Notes under the pieces: model-generated
Databases searched by the model: none
Told to the model about the DNA's origin: nothing
The model's input: only the letters and a program-made list of their open reading frames with translations
Made by a program: the position numbers and the translations under genes
Part shown: positions 1 through 8,238 of the stretch, in pieces
How positions within the stretch are numbered: position 1 is the first letter of the stretch
Layout: the number at the start of each line of letters is the position of its first letter
Assembly: GCA_039029535.1 (NCBI GenBank)
Contig: JBCCFW010000009.1
Span: 1 to 64,000 of the forward strand
DNA length: 64,000 nucleotides
Direction of reading: 5' to 3'
From: JBCCFW01 sp039029535
GTDB taxonomy: Bacteria > Acidobacteriota > JBCCFW01

Positions 1-339
1 AGTCTTCTCGAGACTTGGCGCGAGGAGCGCCGGAGCTCCGCACGCTCCATGTTGTCCGACGCATGGGAATCGGCTCCGAATGACACCTCCCTCGACGAGC
101 TTCTCGCCGACTGCCACGACCACGGCCTCACCTTCTTCGAGCTCGGCGAGCGCTCCGGCGACTGGCTCCGCGTTCTCCACGACGAGGACATCACCGAGCT
201 CGGAGAAGGTGAGGCCGTGGTCGTGGCAGTCGGCGAGAAGCTCGTCGAGGGAGGTGTCATTCGGAGCCGATTCCCATGCGTCGGACAACATGGAGCGTGC
301 GGAGCTCCGGCGCTCCTCGCGCCAAGTCTCGAGAAGACT
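1..339. repeat. Near-perfect 149-bp inverted repeat at window edge
   Basis: Bases 1-149 are the reverse complement of 191-339 with only two mismatches (137/203 and 147/193), around a spacer of about 41 bp. The first base of the window pairs exactly with base 339. The same peptide (beginning MLSDAWES) is therefore encoded on both strands. An arm ending exactly at the first base is what a contig-end fold-back artefact would look like. A genuine palindrome continuing to the left cannot be excluded from this window. Confidence 0.93.
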
Positions 340-996
340 GGCGAGAGTGGAGGGGAACTCGCTGTCTTCGGGAGCCTTGACCCAACAGTTGCGGTGGCTC
401 CCGAGCAGTGAGCGCGTCAGTGCTCTGAGCGACTCGCGCACGCCGACGCCCTGGTAGGCAACGGAGCCGAAGCTCGGACGGCCCTCTCCGTTGAGTGCTG
501 CCTCGAGCTCGGGCAGAGCTGGGCTCTCCAACACTTCCTCGCCCTTGAGGGCCTTCACGGGCCTCAAGTCGCGCTTGTTGTACTGGTGGACGAGTGGCAC
601 GTCTCGGAGACTGCGTTCTTGGCTACTCAGGAATGACCCGAGCTCGTCGAGCGACTTGGTGTTGGCATCGAGGCGTTCCTGCCGGGTGTCCCAGACGGCG
701 ACGATCCCGTCGGCGTCGCTGAGAGCCTGCTGTCGAGACGTGTCGTGGAGGACGGAGCCTGGGTTCGTGTAGAGGTGAAGACGGACCCGGTGTGAGCGAG
801 GAACGTTCTCGAGCCACTCGAGGTCGAAGAACAGGATGCGGTCGGACTCAGTGGCGTGCGGACAGGAGAGCTCACCACGGAAGCTCGGCGGCGTGCTGTC
901 GTGCAGGTGCTGCAAGCTGCTGGTCTTGCCCGCCAGCGCCGGTCCCCAGTAGGCGATCTTGAAGTGGAGGGTTCGCTTGTCTTCGTCGAGGATCAC
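1..996 (-). CDS. MglA-like Ras-family small GTPase with C-terminal extension, 3'-truncated
   Basis: This is a Ras-like GTPase of the bacterial MglA group, a family that acts as a polarity or motility switch. The start is GTG at 996, with AGGAGG seven bases upstream. Near residues 18-25 lies the P-loop GPALAGKT, followed by a TNPGSVLHD segment resembling the switch region, a VWDTRQERLDAN stretch typical of MglA-like proteins, and the guanine-specificity motif NKRD near 140. After the GTPase core of about 200 residues the frame continues into an acidic extension, then runs into the palindrome (1-339) and stays open to the window edge. Sequence encoded left of about position 190 is the repeat read backwards and is probably not the true C-terminus. 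It overlaps a 39-codon ORF upstream by four bases (GTGA). No GAP-like or roadblock partner gene is visible. Confidence 0.8.
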   Translation of the reverse strand, partial: MILDEDKRTLHFKIAYWGPALAGKTSSLQHLHDSTPPSFRGELSCPHATESDRILFFDLEWLENVPRSHRVRLHLYTNPGSVLHDTSRQQALSDADGIVAVWDTRQERLDANTKSLDELGSFLSSQERSLRDVPLVHQYNKRDLRPVKALKGEEVLESPALPELEAALNGEGRPSFGSVAYQGVGVRESLRALTRSLLGSHRNCWVKAPEDSEFPSTLASLLETWREERRSSARSMLSDAWESAPNDTSLDELLADCHDHGLTFSELGDVLVVENAEPVAGALAELEEGEAVVVAVGEKLVEGGVIRSRFPCVGQHGACGAPALLAPSLEKT

Positions 997-1112
997 GTCA
1001 CTGCCTCCTCACGGGCACGGCCGGTGGAGTCGGCTGAGGTCCGGCGGTCGGCGCTGAGCACGAAGTCGTCGAGACCTGGAGCAGCGAGCAGGGGCGCAGC
1101 CGGAGCGCTCAT
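993..1112 (-). CDS. Possible 39-residue leader ORF coupled to the GTPase
   Basis: An ATG at 1112 opens a 39-codon frame that ends in TGA overlapping the GTG start of the GTPase gene (GTGA, four bases). The Shine-Dalgarno of the GTPase lies inside it. The peptide begins MSAPAAPLLAAPGLDDF and resembles no family I know. There is no good ribosome binding site of its own. It may be a short coupled gene or simply chance reading in GC-rich DNA. Confidence 0.3.
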   Translation of the reverse strand: MSAPAAPLLAAPGLDDFVLSADRRTSADSTGRAREEAVT

Positions 1113-1200
1113 CGGAGGCTCGCGGCCAGGGCGCACGAAGGCAGGAGAGGCGGGCGAGGGGACCGGCTCGCGGGGACGCGATCACGGCAAGGGAGGGAGG

Positions 1201-1276
<76 letters not shown>

Positions 1277-1392
1277 ACGGTTCCCCGTCAGGGGAGCGCG
1301 GAGTCTCGCATGGACGCTGCGAGCGGTCAATGTCAGGGGAGGGACGGAACACTCCGACCCACCTGCGGGCTTCATGGGAGCCGCGGCTTTCC

Positions 1393-2301
1393 TCATCCCC
1401 ACAGCGGCGCCGGGTAGACGCCCGCCTCGATGAGCTCCTGCATGGCTGCCTTGGCCCGGTCGAGGTCGCCCCGGTTGGTGAGCCCGAACCAGGAGCTGGC
1501 GGTCCGGAGCACCTTCACCTCGGCGCGGTCGGCCTCGATGAGCCGGTTGACCTCCGTCGGCACGCCGAACTCCGAGCGCTCGTTCTCGCCATGTTCCTGG
1601 AGGAAGGTCGGGAGCGCCTCGTCGAGGTGGTCGAGGAAGCTCCGAGCGAAGCCCCAGCAGTTCATCGAGACGGGCTCTTCGCCCGTGAGCAAGCGGGGGT
1701 TCTCGGGAGCGGTGTTCTCCAGCCCCCGCTCGGTCTGCTCGATGCGCGTGAGCTCCACGATCGAGCTGAGGAATCCGTCGTCGTCGACCGTGCAGGTGCC
1801 GCGCGAGACGCTGCCGTGCTCGGACACCGTCTTGCCCAGGGTGAAGCCGACCATGCAGTGCCGCTCACGCGGACCCGGCGGCCGCTCGGCTCGCAGCTCG
1901 TCGGCGAGGAGCGAGAGGGCTTCGCGGCCGTAGAAGTCGTCGGCGTTGAGGAGGGCGAACGGACCGCCGATGTCGTTGCGTGCGCTCCAGGTCGCGTGCG
2001 CCGTTCCCCAGGGCTTCTCGCGACCTTCAGGGGGACGGAACCCCTCGGGGAGATCGTCGAGAGCTTGATGAGCGAGAGCGACCTGGACTCGATCCTCGAA
2101 GGAGCGGGTCACCTTCTTGCGAAAGTCCTCCTCGAAGCTCTGCCGAATGACGAACACCACCTTGGTGAAGCCAGCCTGGAGCCCGTCGTACACGAGATAA
2201 TCGAGGAGGGTCTCGCCATCGGGCCCGAGTGGTTCGAGTTGCTTGAGGCCGCCGAAGCGGCTGCCCATGCCGGCGGCGAGGAAAAGAAGGCTGGGACCCA
2301 T
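1393..2301 (-). CDS. Sugar-phosphate nucleotidyltransferase family protein
   Basis: A 302-residue protein of the NTP_transferase (GT-A fold) superfamily, which joins an NTP and a sugar 1-phosphate to make an activated sugar. The N-terminus carries the nucleotide-binding signature FLAAGMGSRFGGLKQ (about residues 6-20). GTAHATWSAR and LLNADDFYG (about 105-130) correspond to the substrate and metal-binding loop. I chose ATG at 2301 because GGAG lies about seven bases upstream; an in-frame ATG lies a few codons further out. It is divergent from the glycosyltransferase at 2416, suggesting a shared role in surface polysaccharide or glycolipid synthesis. The exact sugar cannot be told from sequence. 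Confidence 0.85.
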   Translation of the reverse strand: MGPSLLFLAAGMGSRFGGLKQLEPLGPDGETLLDYLVYDGLQAGFTKVVFVIRQSFEEDFRKKVTRSFEDRVQVALAHQALDDLPEGFRPPEGREKPWGTAHATWSARNDIGGPFALLNADDFYGREALSLLADELRAERPPGPRERHCMVGFTLGKTVSEHGSVSRGTCTVDDDGFLSSIVELTRIEQTERGLENTAPENPRLLTGEEPVSMNCWGFARSFLDHLDEALPTFLQEHGENERSEFGVPTEVNRLIEADRAEVKVLRTASSWFGLTNRGDLDRAKAAMQELIEAGVYPAPLWG

Positions 2302-2311
2302 GGAACGCTCC

Positions 2312-2340
2312 GTCGAATTCATTAATGTAGATAATGTGAC
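2312..2340. promoter_or_regulatory. AT-rich patch in divergent intergenic region
   Basis: Between two divergent genes lies a short AT-rich stretch (about 2314-2338, gaattcattaatgtagata followed by atgtg) in otherwise very GC-rich DNA. It contains TAGATAAT- and TACATTAAT-like sequences on the two strands that could serve as -10 elements. No convincing -35 box was identified, so this is a position-based guess. Confidence 0.35.
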
Positions 2341-2415
2341 GCGCAGCTTACCCCGGGCCCCGCGTGGGCTCCCGGGCAACCGGCGATCCCGGCGGGGACC
2401 GCGAGGCAGGAAGCG

Positions 2416-3483
2416 ATGAGCGACAGCCAAGAACAGCGTGGCGAGGTGGACGTCTCCATCATCGTGGCTCTTCTCAACGAGGAGGAGAACGTCGAGCCTC
2501 TCTACAAGGAGCTGGCCGAGATGATGTCGGCCCAGGAGCTCAGCTACGAAGTCATCTTCGTCGACGACGGCAGCCAGGATGAGACCGTGGCTCGCCTGCG
2601 TGCGGCCGCCGAGGGCGACGAGCGCGTGACCATCCTCTCGTTCATGAAGCGCTTTGGTCAGACCGCGGCCCTCGCCGCCGGTTTCGATCACGCTCGTGGG
2701 CAGGTCTTCGTGCCCATGGACGGTGACCTTCAAAACGATCCCGCCGACATCCCCAAGCTCGTCGCCAAGCTCGACGAGGACGACGGCTACGACATCGTGA
2801 GCGGCTGGCGGAAGGACCGCCAGGACGACATGGTCACCCGCAAGATCCCTTCGCTCATCGCCAACAGGCTCGTGCGTCGTCTCACCTGGACGGGTGAGGT
2901 CTCCGACTTCGGCTGCACGATGAAGGCCTACCGTCGACGCGTGCTCGCCGACGTCACGCTCTACGGCGAGATGCACCGCCTGCTGCCGGCCGCTTGCAAG
3001 TGGCGTGGCGCGCGCATCACCGAGGTGCCCGTCAACCACCGCGCCCGCGTGGCCGGCGAGACGAAGTACGGGCTCAAGCGCACCTTCAAGGTGCTGCTCG
3101 ACCTCATCACCATGAAGTTCATCGGCGACTACCTGACCAAGCCGATCTACTTCTTCGGCAAGTTGAGCTTCGTGAGCATGTCCATCGCCAGCGTCTCGCT
3201 CGGCGTCGCCATCCTCCAGAAGTTCGGCATCTTTTACGGCGACGCTCCCGGGGATCACCTCAACCTGAACCGGAACGTCCTCGTCATGTTCTCCATGATG
3301 CTCTTCCTGACCTCCATGATGCTGCTCATGTTGGGGGTCATGGCCGAGCTCCTGGTCCGCGTCTATCACGAGAGCCAGGACCGCACGCCCTACAAGGTCC
3401 GCAAGCTCTACCGCTGGCGGGACGGAGAGGCCAAGGTCGTCGAGCCCGACGTGGGTCGCAAGCCGGTGGGGGCCGCGGTCTAG
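2416..3483 (+). CDS. Family 2 glycosyltransferase, DPM1/GtrB-like, membrane-anchored
   Basis: A 355-residue polyprenyl-phosphate glycosyltransferase: it should transfer a sugar from a nucleotide donor to a lipid phosphate carrier at the inner face of the cytoplasmic membrane. The GT-A domain shows VDDGSQDET (about 49-57) and the metal-binding MDGDLQNDP (about 102-110). Two hydrophobic segments follow at about 240-262 and 285-318, typical of the GtrB/ArnC group. The start is the ATG beginning MSDSQEQRG after a GCAGGAAGCG sequence. It ends nine bases before the stop of the convergent reductase gene. Confidence 0.9.
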   Translation: MSDSQEQRGEVDVSIIVALLNEEENVEPLYKELAEMMSAQELSYEVIFVDDGSQDETVARLRAAAEGDERVTILSFMKRFGQTAALAAGFDHARGQVFVPMDGDLQNDPADIPKLVAKLDEDDGYDIVSGWRKDRQDDMVTRKIPSLIANRLVRRLTWTGEVSDFGCTMKAYRRRVLADVTLYGEMHRLLPAACKWRGARITEVPVNHRARVAGETKYGLKRTFKVLLDLITMKFIGDYLTKPIYFFGKLSFVSMSIASVSLGVAILQKFGIFYGDAPGDHLNLNRNVLVMFSMMLFLTSMMLLMLGVMAELLVRVYHESQDRTPYKVRKLYRWRDGEAKVVEPDVGRKPVGAAV

Positions 3484-3496
3484 CCAGGCCGGCTAG
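3480..3496. terminator. Small palindrome containing both convergent stop codons
   Basis: CTAGCC and GGCTAG form a six-base stem with a five-base loop. The stop codon of the glycosyltransferase (TAG, 3481-3483) and that of the convergent reductase (TAG on the minus strand, 3493-3495) both lie inside it. A weak bidirectional terminator is possible. There is no T tract. Confidence 0.3.
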
Positions 3497-4404
3497 CCCA
3501 GGCTCTCCGGAGCCTCGCGCTCGAGCGCTTCCGTCAGCGATGGGGGCGTGAACGACAGCGTCGACCAGGCCTCGCGCGAGTCGAGGCAGCAGTCGCGGGG
3601 ACGTCGGCCTTCCGGGTCGATCTCCGCGGCGCTCGTCGTTCTCACCAGCGACGCCGGTGCGTTCACGCGTCGTCGCAGGGCTTCGCCCAGTTCGTGACGA
3701 CTCAGGCGCTCGGGTCCTCCGAGATGGAGCCGACCGCGTCGTTGTCCGGCAGCGAGCTCGAGCAGGCCGGCTGCCGTGCTCCCGAGGTCGAGCGGAGTGC
3801 GCAGCTCGTCGGTGAACAGGGGAGTGGTCTCTCCACGACGCCAGGCCGCCAGCAAGGCGTCGGTGGCGCCCCGTCCCCGTCCGAGTGAGTCACCGAAGAG
3901 CAAGGGCACTCGAACGACGAGGACGTCGTCGGCCTCGTCGAGCACGGCCTCCTCGGCGGCGAGTTTCTGGCGCCCGTACTCATTCACCGGCGTCGGCTCG
4001 TCCCGCTCGCGGAAGCCGGTCTCGGGGGAAGGGTCTCGACCGAAGACCATGTCGGTCGAGACGAGAACGAAGCGGAGCCCGTGCTCCTGGCAAGTCCGTG
4101 CCAGGGTGCGTGACGCCTCGACGTTCACGCGCCGTGTCGTGTCCGGGTCGCGCTCGCAATCGGCGGGAGCCGCCGCGGCGGCCAGGTGAAGGACGACGCG
4201 CGGGCGCTCGCGGCCCAGCCACTCGAGCAAGGAGCCGGGCTCGGTGAGGTCGACGCCGGGAGCGTGCTCGACCGCGGCGTCGTCGAGGCCGGGTCCCGAA
4301 GAGCCGCGACGGGTGACGGCCCAGTGCTCGTCTCGACGACCCAGCTCTCGAACCACTCGGGCTCCGAGCAGGCCGGTGGCGCCGGTGAGGAGCCCGGCGA
4401 TCAC
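3493..4404 (-). CDS. RmlD-like NAD(P)-dependent sugar reductase (SDR superfamily)
   Basis: A 303-residue extended short-chain dehydrogenase resembling dTDP-4-dehydrorhamnose reductase. The Rossmann nucleotide-binding motif GATGLLGARV begins at about residue 7. STDMVFG and the catalytic-type YGRQK (YxxxK) follow near 110-140. The start is GTG at 4404, whose GTGA overlaps the stop of the LysE-like gene, so the two are translationally coupled. In RmlD enzymes this reductase makes activated deoxysugars for surface polysaccharides. No other rml genes are in the window, so the actual substrate is open. Confidence 0.82.
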   Translation of the reverse strand: MIAGLLTGATGLLGARVVRELGRRDEHWAVTRRGSSGPGLDDAAVEHAPGVDLTEPGSLLEWLGRERPRVVLHLAAAAAPADCERDPDTTRRVNVEASRTLARTCQEHGLRFVLVSTDMVFGRDPSPETGFRERDEPTPVNEYGRQKLAAEEAVLDEADDVLVVRVPLLFGDSLGRGRGATDALLAAWRRGETTPLFTDELRTPLDLGSTAAGLLELAAGQRRGRLHLGGPERLSRHELGEALRRRVNAPASLVRTTSAAEIDPEGRRPRDCCLDSREAWSTLSFTPPSLTEALEREAPESLG

Positions 4405-5048
4405 GCCAGGGCTCCCAGGCGGGTCCACGACGTGGGAAGGAGGAGGACGACGCCGAGGATCACGAGCGCGCCGGCGACCCCGCGATGGAGACGTCGGAGG
4501 GTCGGCGGAGTGCGGTCCTCGCTCCAGCTCGCGATCCAGCCGGTCGCCGGCCAGAACCAGGCGGCCACGCCCAGGCCCGCGCCCAGCGTGCACGCGAGGA
4601 CCTCGGGCGTCGACTGCACCCAGCCCTGGAGGCGCAGGAGGGCGCCGACGGTGCCCCAGGTCACCAGGAGCGTCGGATTGAAGGCGGTCATCCCGAAGCC
4701 GAGCGCGAAGGCGGAGCGGGCGTTCTCGGAGACCGGCGCCGAGCGACGGGCGGTACCGAAGTCGGGAGGGTGACGCCAGGCGAGCGCGCCGACGACGATG
4801 ATGAGGAGGCCCACCCCGAGACGCCCGAAGCTCAGCGCGGAGGGGGACTGGGTGAGGAGGCGTCCGAGCCCGAGCAGGCCGATGAGGGCGTGGAGCGTCT
4901 CGCCGAGAGCCGATCCGAGGGCGACGCCGCGGCCGCGTCGGACGCGACCGGCGAGCCCCTCCCGGGCGACGAGGAGGGCGACGGGACCAGCGAGGGGGAT
5001 GGAGCCGAGGAAGCCGGTGAGCAGGCCGGCGAGGAGGGCGACGAGCAC
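4401..5048 (-). CDS. LysE/RhtB-family exporter
   Basis: A 215-residue polytopic inner-membrane protein with about six hydrophobic segments. The N-terminal AGPVALLVAREGLAG and the central FNPTLLVTWGTVGALL match the conserved NP...W pattern of the LysE translocator family, which exports amino acids or other small metabolites. The start is GTG at 5048, ten bases after the stop of the small membrane protein gene. Its stop overlaps the start of the reductase gene. Length is normal for the family. The substrate is unknown. Confidence 0.82.
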   Translation of the reverse strand: MLVALLAGLLTGFLGSIPLAGPVALLVAREGLAGRVRRGRGVALGSALGETLHALIGLLGLGRLLTQSPSALSFGRLGVGLLIIVVGALAWRHPPDFGTARRSAPVSENARSAFALGFGMTAFNPTLLVTWGTVGALLRLQGWVQSTPEVLACTLGAGLGVAAWFWPATGWIASWSEDRTPPTLRRLHRGVAGALVILGVVLLLPTSWTRLGALA

Positions 5049-5057
5049 CCGCTCAGG

Positions 5058-5279
5058 CTATGCGATCGTCAGCTCGGAGGAGTCCGGGACCTGGGCCTCG
5101 ACGAGCTCGACCACCTCCAGGGAGACGGGAGCGACGGGCAGGGTGCGGCGCAGGGCCTCGCGGGTCCCGTCCGGACCGGCCATCTGCGCCTCGAGCCGGC
5201 CGTTCAGGGCGCAGGCGCGGGCGACGAGGAGGGCCAGGCCGAAGTAGACGAGGATTCCGACGAGGATGTACGGCAGCAT
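5058..5279 (-). CDS. Small single-span membrane protein
   Basis: A 73-residue protein starting at ATG 5279 with GGGAG eight bases upstream. Residues about 3-20 (LPYILVGILVYFGLALLV) form one transmembrane helix; the rest is soluble and probably cytoplasmic. It heads a tight three-gene operon with the LysE-like exporter and the reductase. I recognise no family. Confidence 0.65.
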   Translation of the reverse strand: MLPYILVGILVYFGLALLVARACALNGRLEAQMAGPDGTREALRRTLPVAPVSLEVVELVEAQVPDSSELTIA

Positions 5280-5437
5280 TCGGTGCTCTCCCAGCGGGCC
5301 AGCAGGCCCACGACACCTTCAGCAAGCCGCGTGCCCGGGGGGAGCCAGGAGTGCCGGAGGGAGCCGGCATCGGTCGCCAAGTCCCTCGTTTCGAGACACT
5401 TCGGCCATGTCAGGGTGAGCCGGCGGGAGTTGCGGCC

Positions 5438-5475
5438 AGCGTCAAGGAGGTGACGCTCAGTGGGAGTCGCTCCCA
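5438..5475. terminator. Two adjacent hairpins downstream of a small minus-strand gene
   Basis: AGCGTCA (5438-5444) pairs with TGACGCT (5451-5457), and TGGGAG (5461-5466) with CTCCCA (5470-5475). They lie about 70 bases past the stop of the unknown gene at 5542. They may act as a terminator or RNA structure. Neither has a T tract. Confidence 0.3.
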
Positions 5476-5541
5476 ACTTGCGGCAGTCGCTGGGCCCCAG
5501 TCCCGGTCCCGTGGGCCCGGAGGAGGGGCTGGTGCGTCGCG

Positions 5542-5856
5542 CTAGGAGTTCCCCTCGAGGTGGACCTTCTCGAGGGCCTGAGCGGCCGACTGCAGGAGGG
5601 GAGCGGCGGGGAAGCCGTTGAACTCGCACTGGGTGATCTCCCAGTGGAGGCGCTTGTCGAGGCGGCCGAGGGAGTTGGCCTCCTCAATCTGGACGACGGG
5701 GCGGTCGGAGCCGTCCTCGGCGCCGGCCCGGTGGCTCACGACGGCTCCGAGGGAGCCGTTGGGCGCCTTCCAGATGACGGTGCGCCAGCGGCGGCCGTCT
5801 TCCTCGGCTTCCTCGCACGCCACGATGCGACAACCCGGAGGAGCGCCGAGGCTCAT
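5542..5856 (-). CDS. Hypothetical protein of about 104 residues
   Basis: The frame reads as a plausible soluble protein beginning MSLGAPPGCRIVACEE and ending LEKVHLEGNS. It has a WRTVIWKAPNG stretch and alternating charged and hydrophobic segments. I chose ATG 5856 because the upstream part of the frame (to ATG 5922) has unusual composition; neither start has a clear ribosome binding site. No family is recognised. Confidence 0.5.
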   Translation of the reverse strand: MSLGAPPGCRIVACEEAEEDGRRWRTVIWKAPNGSLGAVVSHRAGAEDGSDRPVVQIEEANSLGRLDKRLHWEITQCEFNGFPAAPLLQSAAQALEKVHLEGNS

Positions 5857-6272
5857 CGGGTTGAGGTGAGGGTATGCGGAGCTCTCCCGTGAACAGGAGT
5901 CCCTTCCCTTGCCGGTCATCATGGATAGGTTGGGCTCTAGAGACGTTCGAGTCCAGTCTCACGGTCCAACATGCCGTCATGAGCCGTTCTGGGCGGTTTG
6001 GTAGGGGCGAATTGACGCGGACCGTTCCCCCCGAACGTGGGTCGGTTCCCCCGGGGCGTCGAGGCGGTCCGACACGGAGCCTGCCAAGTTGGCGGAGTCA
6101 TGCCGTTGCGGCACGTGTCGCGGGTCTCCCTCGGGAACGAAAGGGCCCTCTGGAGCGTTTCATTGGGTAGGAGACGCCGCCGACGACGTTGGCATCGAGC
6201 TTGCTGTAGGGAGGCACGTCGCGGTCGACGCCGAGTTTTCGGGTCGATTCCCAGCGACAGGGAGGCGGCAAC
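5857..6272. other. Intergenic region upstream of the sigma factor gene
   Basis: About 415 bases separate the divergent hypothetical gene and the sigma factor gene. No coding frame is convincing. A TTGACG at about 6013 resembles a -35 box, but no good -10 follows at the usual spacing. Nearby CGTTCCCCCC and CGGTTCCCCC stretches form a short imperfect repeat. A long leader for the sigma gene is possible. Confidence 0.4.
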
Positions 6273-7181
6273 GTGAGCAAGGTGATTCCTCGCGACCCGC
6301 AAGATGACAGGCTCAACACGGAAGAGGCGGCGATGAACGGGATGCCGCCGGTGCACCACGTGAAGGCGGCACGGGATCGCGATGCGGTCCAGTCGTACTT
6401 CCGGGACATCAAGACGGTGCCGCTGCTCAAGCCGGAGGAGGAGATCTCCCTGGCGAAGCGCATCGCCGAGGGTGACCAGTCCGCTTTCGACCACATGGTC
6501 CGAGCGAACCTGCGCCTCGTGGTGAGCATCGCGTTGAAGTACGCAAACCGCGGTCTCCATCTCCTGGATCTCATTCAGGAGGGGAACCTGGGGCTCATGA
6601 AGGCGGTCGAGAAGTTCGACCACCGCAAGGGCTTCCGCTTCTCGACATACGCCTCGTGGTGGATCCGTCAGGCCATCACTCGGGCCATCGGCAACAAGGC
6701 CAACACCATCCGGCTGCCCATCCACGTGCAGCAGGCGGTGCGCCGCATCCACGAGCACGCGGCCGAGATCAAGGCGGAGGGACGCATCCCGACGCTGGAA
6801 GAGCTCAGCGAGCGCGTGGGCCTGGAAGAGGAGCGCATCGAGGAGATGCTCGCGGCTGCGCAGCTTCCCATCTCGCTGGAGACGCCCATCGGCGACGGCG
6901 AGAAGACGGTGGCGGTCTTCGTCGAGGACAAGGGAGCGGTGGCGCCGGTCACTCAGGTCATCTCCGACCAGGAGACCGACCAGGTGCGGCACGCGCTTCA
7001 GGAGCTTCCGGAGCGTGAGCGCCGGATCCTGTCCATGCGCTTCGGCATCGACGAGCGTCGTGAGTACACGCTCTCGGAGATCGGTGCTGCGCTGGACCTC
7101 TCGCGGGAGCGCATCCGCCAGATCGAGTCCGAGGCCCTCCGCCGCGTCCGGCACCTCGTGCAGGAGCGCCGCTCGGCCTGA
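6273..7181 (+). CDS. SigA/RpoS-type RNA polymerase sigma-70 factor (group 2-like)
   Basis: A 302-residue sigma factor with region 1.2 (YFRDIKTVPLLKPEEE), region 2 (NLRLVVSIALKYANRG, DLIQEGNLGLMKAVEKFD, FSTYASWWIRQAI), region 3 and region 4 with a helix-turn-helix (YTLSEIGAALDLSRERIRQI). It lacks the long region 1.1 of the housekeeping factor and is short, as RpoS-like group 2 factors are. The start is GTG at 6273 with GGAGG seven bases upstream. It directs core polymerase to promoters of the housekeeping type, probably in stress or stationary phase. No anti-sigma gene is adjacent. Confidence 0.93.
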   Translation: MSKVIPRDPQDDRLNTEEAAMNGMPPVHHVKAARDRDAVQSYFRDIKTVPLLKPEEEISLAKRIAEGDQSAFDHMVRANLRLVVSIALKYANRGLHLLDLIQEGNLGLMKAVEKFDHRKGFRFSTYASWWIRQAITRAIGNKANTIRLPIHVQQAVRRIHEHAAEIKAEGRIPTLEELSERVGLEEERIEEMLAAAQLPISLETPIGDGEKTVAVFVEDKGAVAPVTQVISDQETDQVRHALQELPERERRILSMRFGIDERREYTLSEIGAALDLSRERIRQIESEALRRVRHLVQERRSA

Positions 7182-7361
7182 ATCAGACGTTTCATCTCGG
7201 GTGACACTGCCTCACGTCACCTCGAGAGGGTTTCTCGCCTCGTTTCCAGCGGTCCTCGATGTCTTGACAGCGTCGAGGACCGCTGGGAACATCTCCGCCT
7301 TCCCGGAGACGGCGCTCCCTGAGTCAGCCGCTTCCGAGCGGGGACTGCAACCCGCCACCGT

Positions 7362-7433
<72 letters not shown>

Positions 7434-7495
7434 CACCCATTCCGCTCCACCTGCGTCGGCTTGCTCCTCCTGGGAACCGCCTCTACAATCTCCAC

Positions 7496-7726
7496 ATGAG
7501 CGGCTTGAGAGCACTGGTCAAGGACGGTCGGATCATCGTCGATCAACCCACGGACCTCCCGGAAGGGACCGTGCTGGACTTGGTCATTGATGACGAGGGC
7601 GACAACCTCGATGACGCTGAGAGGGCGGCGCTGCACGAGTCGATCCGGCTGGCATGGGAAGAGGTGAAGGCGGGTGACATCGTGCCTGCTGAGGAACTAC
7701 TCGCGGAGCTTCGTCAGCGTCGATGA
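7496..7726 (+). CDS. Type II antitoxin (ParD-like partner of the downstream toxin)
   Basis: A 76-residue acidic protein. The N-terminal half (VKDGRIIVDQPTDLPEGTVL) looks like a small beta-rich DNA-binding fold, and the C-terminal helix (LAWEEVKAGDIVPAEELLAEL) is of the kind that wraps a toxin. Such antitoxins neutralise the toxin and repress the operon. Its stop overlaps the toxin start (ATGA). The start chosen is ATG 7496, since upstream codons read through the tRNA. Confidence 0.78.
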   Translation: MSGLRALVKDGRIIVDQPTDLPEGTVLDLVIDDEGDNLDDAERAALHESIRLAWEEVKAGDIVPAEELLAELRQRR

Positions 7727-8034
7727 CCGTACGTGTTGGCCTGGCCAAGCGGGCTGCACGGCAGGTTCGTGAGATCGACACGTGGTGGCGTGAGAATCGT
7801 CCTGCCGCTGCGGACCTGTTCTCCGAAGAGTTCGCTGCTGCTCTCGCGGCCATCGAGGGCGCCCCTCAACTCGGCCAGTCGGTTCCGCACGCCACCGCGC
7901 CAGACGTGAGACGGGTTCTGCTACGGGCGACACGCCATCACGTCTACTACGTGTTCGCCGGTGAGGTCGTCCGCGTGCTGTCGGTCTGGAGCTGCCTGCG
8001 TGGGACGGGACCAGACCTTCGTGAGCTCAACTGA
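7723..8034 (+). CDS. RelE/ParE-family toxin
   Basis: A 103-residue basic protein. The pattern of an N-terminal helix (AARQVREIDTWWRENRPAAADLF), then APQLGQSV, VRRVLLRATRHHVYY and a final strand VVRVLSVWS fits the RelE/ParE fold, with ParE members poisoning DNA gyrase and RelE members cutting mRNA. It is translationally coupled to the antitoxin. Position between duplicated tRNA ends suggests the pair arrived with a mobile element. Which target it has cannot be read from sequence. Confidence 0.85.
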   Translation: MTVRVGLAKRAARQVREIDTWWRENRPAAADLFSEEFAAALAAIEGAPQLGQSVPHATAPDVRRVLLRATRHHVYYVFAGEVVRVLSVWSCLRGTGPDLRELN

Positions 8035-8179
8035 GAGGTCTCGAGTCTGCCGAGCAATGGAGCCGTCGTGGGTGCCCCGAACGCGCTGTCGCTTGAACTG
8101 TGCTCGGGGTCCAGTCTGCAGTCAGCCCGTGACGGCTGCGATCCGACCCACTCCCCGCCACACTTCAGTCAAGACCACG

Positions 8180-8199
8180 TCCAGTACGGCCACACCCAT
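8180..8199 (+). repeat. Att-like direct repeat, copy 2
   Basis: Repeats the tRNA-Val 3' end (7420-7440) with a single base missing. Flanking bases outside the repeat do not match. It marks the likely distal end of an inserted segment of about 760 bp that now holds only the toxin-antitoxin pair. Confidence 0.65.
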
Positions 8200-8238
8200 C
8201 ACCGCCTCGTGCCCCCTGGCGGTGTCGCTGCGTCGCTC

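Noticed and set aside
49..411. Plus-strand ORF of 120 codons at the window start
   Set aside because: It is the antisense image of the GTPase frame created by the palindrome (same MLSDAWES peptide), so it is not an independent gene.
6013..6045. Possible sigma-70 promoter for the sigma factor gene
   Set aside because: A TTGACG is present but the sequence at the -10 position (ACGTGG) is poor. Not strong enough to annotate.
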